From the NCBI GenBank assembly GCA_023954795.1, contig JAGSHA010000027.1, positions 1-17,122 of the forward strand: a stretch of 17,122 nt of DNA. Direction: 5' to 3'. This stretch comes from Oceanospirillaceae bacterium (GTDB taxonomy: Bacteria; Pseudomonadota; Gammaproteobacteria; Pseudomonadales; Balneatricaceae). Shown here in pieces: positions 12,458-17,122 of this stretch; the stretch's first letter is position 1, and every line of letters starts with the position of its first letter. The position numbers were made by a program, and so were the translations under genes. The notes below the pieces were generated by a model. The model was given only the letters and a program-made list of their open reading frames with translations, was not told the origin of the DNA and did no database searches.

Positions 12458-14554
12458 ATGTCTCTGTTTCGTTCCATTTGCCAATTCAGTCTGTCCGCCG
12501 CTTTATTAGCCTCAGCCTCAGCGAATGCCGCCGGATTGCTCAAGCCTGCAAACGGCACTTTGCCTGACCTTTTGATTCAACAGCATGACGTTGATGTAAT
12601 CATTCAGGATGGTTACGCCGTCACACAAGTCGAACAGGTTTTTAGCAACCCTAATACTCAGCCCCTGGATGCCATCTATTCCTTCCCCGTACCTGATAAA
12701 GCGGCCGTCGGCGAGTTCACCTATTGGATAAACGGTAAGCCCGTCACAGGAGAAGTCGTTAAAAAGCAGAAAGCACGTGAAATCTATCGTGAGGAAAAAC
12801 AAGCCGGACGCAATGTCGCCATTGTAGAGAAGGACAGCTATAAAACGTTCGATATCAGTGTAGCGGCTATCCAGCCACAGACCGACGTGCGTGTACGTTT
12901 AGTGTATGTGCAACCCACCCACGTCGACAGTGGTATCGGACGCTATGTGTATCCGCTGGAGGACGGCGGTGTTGATGAAGCGAAACAGGCATTCTGGAAC
13001 CGCAACGAGCAAGTCCAGAAGCAGTTCAGTTTTAACGTACATCTGCGTAACAGCTACCCGGTTGACGGTCTTCGTATGCCCCACCAGCCTTCGGCTAATA
13101 TCACACATTCAGACGCATACAGCTGGAATGTCGAATTACTCAGTGCAGCACACAGTGGAAATACCAGCAGCCCATCAACCGATGATGATAGAAGCGCTCA
13201 AACGCCGCAGGTAAAAAATACACCTTCAGGCACACCTGCCGCCCAACTGGATAAAGACCTTCTACTCTACTGGCGCCATTCCGACGGCTTGCCGGGTAGC
13301 CTTGATATGACGACCTATAAAAAAGACAGTAAGGCAGCAGGCACCTTTATGTTGACGCTGACCCCCGGTGATGATCTGTCTCCATTGAGTAGCGGACGTG
13401 ACTGGATCTTCGTTCTGGACGTATCAGGGTCGATGGCAGGCAAATATTCAGCCCTGACTGAAGGCGTACGACAGGGGCTGGCAAAGCTCAGCCCGAATGA
13501 TCGTTTTCGAATCGTGTTATTCAACGACTCAGCCCACGATTTCAGTGGTGGCTTCTTGCCCGCGACGCCAGAACGGATTACTCCGATGCTGGATAAACTC
13601 GACCAATACCAACCCAGCCGCGGAACAAACCTCTATGCGGGCATGAAAATGGGTTTGCGCAAGATGGATAGCGACCGCTCGACGGCCATGGTGCTGGTCA
13701 CCGATGGCGTTGCCAATGTTGGTGTAACCGAGAAAACCGCATTTCTGAAGCTGCTGAAAGCTGCAGATCTACGACTCTATACCTTTGTCATGGGGAACAG
13801 TGCCAACCGCCCGCTTTTAAACGAAATGACCAAAGTATCCCAAGGTTTTTCTCTATCGGTATCGAATGCCGACGACATCATGGGCCAAATCATGCTGGCA
13901 GCCGACAAAATGAGTCATCAGGCGCTGCGGAACATTAACATCAACTTCGACGGGGGACGCATTGCCGACCTAACCCCGGAGCAAATTGGTAGCCTTTATC
14001 GAGGGCAGCAGCTCACAGTATTAGGGCATTACCGCAAAGCCGGACCGGTCAAAGTCACACTGACGGGTGATATTGGTCATGAGAGCCGGACATACACCAC
14101 AGAAATTCAGCTGCCTGAGCAGTCATTACTGAACCCCGAACTGGAACGTTTATGGGCCTATGCCACCATCGAAAATCTGCAGGCCAAAATAGATTATCTC
14201 GGTGAAGACAGTGACAGCAAGCAAGCAATTACCTCCATCGCCACAGATCACGGGTTAGTCACCGACTATACATCGATGGTTGTTTTGGAAGAGGATCGTT
14301 TTAAAGCACTGGGCATCGACCGAACCAACGCACAGCGCGTTGCAGTAGAACGTCAAGCACGTGACCAACGGGCGCAAGCACCCATCACGCAGCGCAGAGC
14401 AGACAAGGCTCAACCAATGTTCGATAAGCAACGGGCGACAGTAGGCGGACGGTCTGGGGGTGGCGCAGTAGACCCGTGGATGATCCTGATTTTACTCGTA
14501 CTCGCGGCATCCACGCTGTACCCGCGTTCACATCCGGATGATGCAAATGCGTAA
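12458..14554 (+). CDS. Secreted VIT/von Willebrand A domain protein with GlyGly-CTERM-like tail (rhombosortase substrate)
   Basis: This 698-aa protein has a signal peptide (SICQFSLSAALLASASANAA, cleavage near residue 24-25). A VIT domain spans about residues 33-155 (FSNPNTQPLDAIYSFPVP, KKQKAREIYREEKQAGR). A vWA domain begins at about 315 with an intact MIDAS: DVSGSM (Asp321, Ser323, Ser325), Thr390 in GTNLYAGM and Asp416 in TDG. Then come a C-terminal beta-rich part and a Gln/Arg-rich linker. The end reads GGRSGGG (663-669), a hydrophobic helix DPWMILILLVLAASTLY and a short tail with only one Arg. VIT-vWA proteins are the single target of the marine proteobacterial sortase, but here there is no LPxTG and the tail is of GlyGly-CTERM type. 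The next gene, a rhombosortase, overlaps it by 17 bp. I use the ATG at 12458 with GAGGGT upstream; a GTG at 12371 would bury the signal peptide. Confidence 0.88.
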   Translation: MSLFRSICQFSLSAALLASASANAAGLLKPANGTLPDLLIQQHDVDVIIQDGYAVTQVEQVFSNPNTQPLDAIYSFPVPDKAAVGEFTYWINGKPVTGEVVKKQKAREIYREEKQAGRNVAIVEKDSYKTFDISVAAIQPQTDVRVRLVYVQPTHVDSGIGRYVYPLEDGGVDEAKQAFWNRNEQVQKQFSFNVHLRNSYPVDGLRMPHQPSANITHSDAYSWNVELLSAAHSGNTSSPSTDDDRSAQTPQVKNTPSGTPAAQLDKDLLLYWRHSDGLPGSLDMTTYKKDSKAAGTFMLTLTPGDDLSPLSSGRDWIFVLDVSGSMAGKYSALTEGVRQGLAKLSPNDRFRIVLFNDSAHDFSGGFLPATPERITPMLDKLDQYQPSRGTNLYAGMKMGLRKMDSDRSTAMVLVTDGVANVGVTEKTAFLKLLKAADLRLYTFVMGNSANRPLLNEMTKVSQGFSLSVSNADDIMGQIMLAADKMSHQALRNININFDGGRIADLTPEQIGSLYRGQQLTVLGHYRKAGPVKVTLTGDIGHESRTYTTEIQLPEQSLLNPELERLWAYATIENLQAKIDYLGEDSDSKQAITSIATDHGLVTDYTSMVVLEEDRFKALGIDRTNAQRVAVERQARDQRAQAPITQRRADKAQPMFDKQRATVGGRSGGGAVDPWMILILLVLAASTLYPRSHPDDANA

Positions 14555-15173
14555 GCTGACGTCATTACCACAGGTACACAACGGGGCCGCCTTCTGGCGG
14601 TTCCGATGGCCCTTACGCACGCTGATCGCCTCGATGACTGTCTTGGTATTCGTAACCCTCGATTTGGGACAGTTTTGCTTTGATCGCGTGGCTATTGTTC
14701 ATAACGGCGAATGGTGGCGCCTGATCACCAGTCATCTGGTGCATAGCAATACGTCACACCTGTTCTGGGACGTGATTACCTTCGCAGCGGTATCTGCTTA
14801 TCTTGAAAGGAAACAACCCGGCTTAGTCATTCCTGCATGGATGTTGGGTATGGTAAGCGTCAACCTGTTACTGCTGTCTTCGCTATCAGATTTGAGCTAT
14901 TACTGCGGACTCTCGGGCATGCTCTTTACGCCCCTCACATTGGCAGTCATCATCTATCAACGGGAGACCCGTGGACTCATTGGGTGGCTACCGATATTGG
15001 TATGCTCCACTAAGCTGGCATGGGAGCTACTTCAGACACAAACTTTATTGGTGAACACCGATTGGCAGGCATATCCTGAATCACACGCCGCGGGTGTTAT
15101 TGGAGGACTACTCGTTTATCTGTGTATTCGGCTAAAGAAAGCCCCCACACTTAACTCTCATCAGCTTGCCTGA
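14538..15173 (+). CDS. rrtA: Rhombosortase (rhomboid-family GlyGly-CTERM processing protease)
   Basis: This 211-aa polytopic membrane protein has about six helices. Rhomboid features are EWWRLITSHLVHSNTSHLFW (His66, His69, Asn71, His74), the active-site CGLSGMLF with Ser126 in GxSG, and the paired His183 in ESHAAGVIGGLL. KLAWE (159-163) is a feature I associate with the rhombosortase subgroup. Rhombosortases act on proteins bearing a Gly-rich motif, a transmembrane helix and a basic end, removing the tail and apparently leading to surface attachment or release after type II secretion. The gene overlaps the VIT-vWA gene; starts at 14538, 14541 or 14547 are all possible, so translation is coupled. 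Its 3' end overlaps the convergent Cys-motif gene by 13 bp. The symbol follows the rrtA name used for the family. Confidence 0.85.
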   Translation: MMQMRKLTSLPQVHNGAAFWRFRWPLRTLIASMTVLVFVTLDLGQFCFDRVAIVHNGEWWRLITSHLVHSNTSHLFWDVITFAAVSAYLERKQPGLVIPAWMLGMVSVNLLLLSSLSDLSYYCGLSGMLFTPLTLAVIIYQRETRGLIGWLPILVCSTKLAWELLQTQTLLVNTDWQAYPESHAAGVIGGLLVYLCIRLKKAPTLNSHQLA

Positions 15174-15451
15174 GCGACCACATCAACCCCAACCAGACCA
15201 TTTTTCTCAAGCACCCGATACACTTTGCGACAGGTTTTGCCTAACTGATCGAGTTCCCCCAGGTTAGGCACCTCTCCCTGATCGATTCGCATCTCCCACT
15301 CTTCCAGCTGTATCGCAAGAAAATCGAGCAGCTTCTTTGCACAGCCGGTACAAATTCCACTACACATCTGGTCTACAGGCATCTCGAACGGCATTGCATC
15401 ACGTACTTCGTCGATCAATTTACGCATTGCGGTTGGGGTATCTGGTTTCAC
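15161..15451 (-). CDS. Small conserved-type protein with a C-x3-C-x2-C motif
   Basis: This protein of about 96 residues, family not recognised, is predicted soluble and helical. The segment QMCSGICTGCAKKLLDFLA carries Cys30, Cys34 and Cys37, and a further Cys lies in KTCRKVYRVL; together they could bind a metal or an iron-sulfur cluster. Much of the rest is acidic and amphipathic (IQLEEWEMRIDQGEVPNLGE, then LDQLG). The start is uncertain. The GTG at 15451 has GAGAG eight bases upstream, a TTG at 15457 sits too close to it, and an ATG at 15427 lacks a site. It is convergent with the rhombosortase gene and overlaps it by 13 bp. The three-cysteine spacing resembles radical-SAM enzymes, but the protein is far too short for that. 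Confidence 0.68.
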   Translation of the reverse strand: MKPDTPTAMRKLIDEVRDAMPFEMPVDQMCSGICTGCAKKLLDFLAIQLEEWEMRIDQGEVPNLGELDQLGKTCRKVYRVLEKNGLVGVDVVAQAS

Positions 15452-15680
15452 GGTCAACGCTCTCTACAGCCAAAACAGTCACATGAGGCGCTCATAAAAC
15501 CATATCTGAGCAATCGCAAACATGATATCCGTCAGGTCTGGCGGAAATGAGCGACCTTCGTGAATGTTTCCAAATCTGAAAAGTTAAATTGCATTTATGC
15601 CTATAGTTCACATCAGTTCGACTACTTATACTTAACCGATTGAAATTAAAGCCCCTCTTTTATCCAAACAGGCCCGTTAT

Positions 15681-16694
15681 ATGTCCCTTAAGCTTACTGT
15701 AGTTGATCAGTCCCCGGTTCCGGGAAAAGCACACCCTCTCAGCCCGGTGGCGCTTTCAGCGGAATTGGCAAAAGCCTGTGATGCCTGGGGATACAGCCGC
15801 TACTGGGTTGCGGAACATCACAACAGCGGCAACTTTGCCGGGCCAGCACCTGAAATTCTGATCAGCCATATCGCCAGCATTACTGAGCGTATTCGTGTAG
15901 GCAGTGGTGGCGTCATGCTGCCCCACTACAGCCCCTACAAAGTCGCTGAACAGTTTCGCCTGCTGGAAACATTATTTCCGAACCGTATCGATCTGGGGAT
16001 TGGTCGTGCGCCGGGAGGCGATGGTCTTGCCAGCCATGCTTTGGCTTTCCCGGATTCGCCTTCTCATGAAGATAACTACGCACAACAGGCAATGCTACTA
16101 AAAGCGTTTCTTGATAAATCAGTCCCATCAGAACACCCCTACCATGATCTGCGTGTCATGCCTGATGATGCGCCAACGCCTGAAATGTGGATGCTGGGTT
16201 CCAGTGGTGGTAGCGCATCCCTTGCAGGCCATGTTGGGATGAACATGGCACTGGCTCTATTTATCGGCCCTGAAGATCGACCGGTGAGCATTGTCGATGA
16301 ATATGAAGCTGCATGGCGTGAGGCCGGTCATCCGGGAGATCCTCAATCCATGATCGCAATATCTGCCGTGTGCGCTGAAACAGAGGAGCAGGCTGCGCTG
16401 ATCGCAGCTTCACAGGCGTACTGGAAAGTGATGGCGTTCCGTCACGGCATCCGCGAGCCGCTAAACAGCCCTGAAGAAGCTCTTAATCTAAAAACCAAAC
16501 TCAGTATTTCTGATCAGGCATACTTTGATGAAACATTGGCTTCAGTGGTTCATGGCACTGTTAATCAATGCCACGAGCGATTGCAGGCACTGGCCACACG
16601 TTATCGTACCAATGAGCTGGCGCTGGTGACTGTCACTTATGATTACGAAGACCGCCTGAACAGCTATCGACGTCTGGCACAACTAGTGACCTAG
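15681..16694 (+). CDS. LLM-class flavin-dependent oxidoreductase (YhbW-like)
   Basis: This 337-aa protein of the bacterial luciferase-like monooxygenase superfamily has a TIM barrel. Family blocks are LSVVDQSPVP-type opening (LKLTVVDQSPVPGKAHPLSP), WGYSRYWVAEHHN (about 36-48), GSGGVMLPHYSPYKVAEQFR, LFPNRIDLGIGRAPGGD and WMLGSSGGSASLAG. It closely resembles E. coli YhbW (335 aa), a reduced-flavin-dependent enzyme of unknown substrate. It probably uses FMNH2 supplied by a separate reductase. The ATG at 15681 has no strong ribosome binding site but fits the family N-terminus. It stands alone on the plus strand and is followed by a strong imperfect hairpin immediately after its stop codon. Confidence 0.88.
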   Translation: MSLKLTVVDQSPVPGKAHPLSPVALSAELAKACDAWGYSRYWVAEHHNSGNFAGPAPEILISHIASITERIRVGSGGVMLPHYSPYKVAEQFRLLETLFPNRIDLGIGRAPGGDGLASHALAFPDSPSHEDNYAQQAMLLKAFLDKSVPSEHPYHDLRVMPDDAPTPEMWMLGSSGGSASLAGHVGMNMALALFIGPEDRPVSIVDEYEAAWREAGHPGDPQSMIAISAVCAETEEQAALIAASQAYWKVMAFRHGIREPLNSPEEALNLKTKLSISDQAYFDETLASVVHGTVNQCHERLQALATRYRTNELALVTVTYDYEDRLNSYRRLAQLVT

Positions 16695-16845
16695 CGGACT
16701 AATAGGTAATAAATACCCATTTGTCCGTCGCCCCTCCAAGCTGGCGCAATTATGCGAAATTGCTTGCTTTGCGGGGGTCGCATTGGCCTATGCGTCCAAT
16801 GTTGGCTCATCCCTGAGCCAATCTATTAACCCGGAGGGTTAATAG
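16695..16845 (+). other. Run of five hairpins between the LLM oxidoreductase gene and the next gene
   Basis: Consecutive stems are: 16695-16708 with 16714-16727 (12 of 14 pairs, loop ATAAA, starting at the base after the stop codon); GCAATT 16746-16751 with AATTGC 16758-16763; CGCAT 16779-16783 with ATGCG 16790-16794; TTGGCTCA 16802-16809 with TGAGCCAA 16814-16821; and CTATTAACCC 16823-16832 with GGGTTAATAG 16836-16845. None has a T-tract. The ATTGG/CCAAT segments allow alternative pairings. This may be a structured leader of the gene at 16914 or a 3' structure of the upstream gene. Confidence 0.6.
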
Positions 16846-16913
16846 TGACCTAAACCGAGATTTGGCATATTATTTCCGGCTGTTTCTAATATACAAACCG
16901 AGTAGAGGAAAGC

Positions 16914-17122
16914 ATGTCGGAAATTGACGTGATGATCGAAGATATTAACCTTTGGCAAACCCAGATGTTCGCCCTGAACTATCCCGATCACGACGCGATC
17001 AAAGCCGAGCTGCTGGAAGCGATTTACAGCAACCAGGAACAGCAGCAAATGCCGATTGAAAGCGAAGTTGCTACTGATGCTAAGCACGGCCTCTATGAAA
17101 GCAAGCTGGACTTTCTGACCCA
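16914..17122 (+). CDS. Probable 2OG-Fe(II) oxygenase family protein, N-terminal fragment (runs off the window)
   Basis: The ATG at 16914 is preceded by AGAGGA, and the frame stays open to the end of the window (69 codons). The start MSEIDVMIEDINLWQTQMFA, with a later HGLYESKLDFL, resembles the N-terminal region of small bacterial proteins annotated as putative 2-oxoglutarate/Fe(II) oxygenases, which begin with an N-LWPTPV-type strand. The metal-binding HxD...H residues would lie beyond the window, so function cannot be confirmed. A structured intergenic region precedes the gene and may control it. Confidence 0.6.
   Translation, partial: MSEIDVMIEDINLWQTQMFALNYPDHDAIKAELLEAIYSNQEQQQMPIESEVATDAKHGLYESKLDFLT

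Noticed and set aside
12458..14554. Marine proteobacterial sortase target with LPxTG signal
   Set aside because: The VIT and vWA domains fit, but there is no LPxTG-like motif before the final helix and no sortase gene beside it. The tail and neighbour are of the GlyGly-CTERM/rhombosortase type.
15161..15451. Radical-SAM protein because of Cys-x3-Cys-x2-Cys
   Set aside because: A protein of about 96 residues cannot form the radical-SAM barrel; the spacing is probably coincidental or another metal site.
16695..16845. CRISPR array or integron attC sites
   Set aside because: The hairpins differ in sequence and spacing, there are no repeated direct units, and no core-site GTTRRRY/RYYYAAC pair is present.

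Overview
The window is a stretch of gammaproteobacterial chromosome, most likely from a marine Oceanospirillales-type organism. That placement is inference, based on the mix of E. coli-like core genes (rraA, ydiJ, nsrR, an LLM flavin oxidoreductase like YhbW) with a phenylacetate pathway gene and a rhombosortase/GlyGly-CTERM pair. Coding density is high. I see no tRNA, rRNA, insertion sequence or CRISPR array. Genes at both edges are cut.

Left part (1-5400). The 3' end of paaK and a convergent small GTPase share a bidirectional terminator. Next comes a probable nitric-oxide/redox stress locus. NsrR (the iron-sulfur Rrf2 repressor) faces, tail to tail, a three-gene minus-strand operon encoding a 56-aa protein, a hemerythrin-like di-iron protein and a thioredoxin-reductase-like ferredoxin/flavodoxin-NADP reductase. 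A 67-aa two-helix membrane protein is transcribed divergently from that operon. The shared promoter region carries two NsrR-like 8-1-8 palindromes, one inside each promoter spacer. rraA, with its own terminator, and a SAM-dependent methyltransferase follow.

Middle (5430-11120). A full-length ydiJ (FAD plus Fe-S dehydrogenase, 1020 aa) is transcribed away from a LysR-type regulator, which is its probable controller. Then come a CvfB/YitL-type S1 RNA-binding protein with a TTG start and a small two-helix membrane protein. The latter is followed by a structured 3' region and a terminator.

Right part (11120-17122). A long intergenic region carries a perfect FNR/ANR box overlapping a second palindrome, upstream of an XRE-type regulator. 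This is followed by the most interesting element: a secreted VIT + von Willebrand A protein ending in a Gly-Gly/transmembrane tail, overlapping the gene for a rhombosortase (rhomboid-family sorting protease). The two look like a dedicated substrate-enzyme pair, analogous to the marine sortase/VIT-vWA systems but with an unrelated enzyme. A small Cys-motif protein, an LLM flavin oxidoreductase, a run of hairpins and the start of a probable 2OG-Fe(II) oxygenase complete the window.
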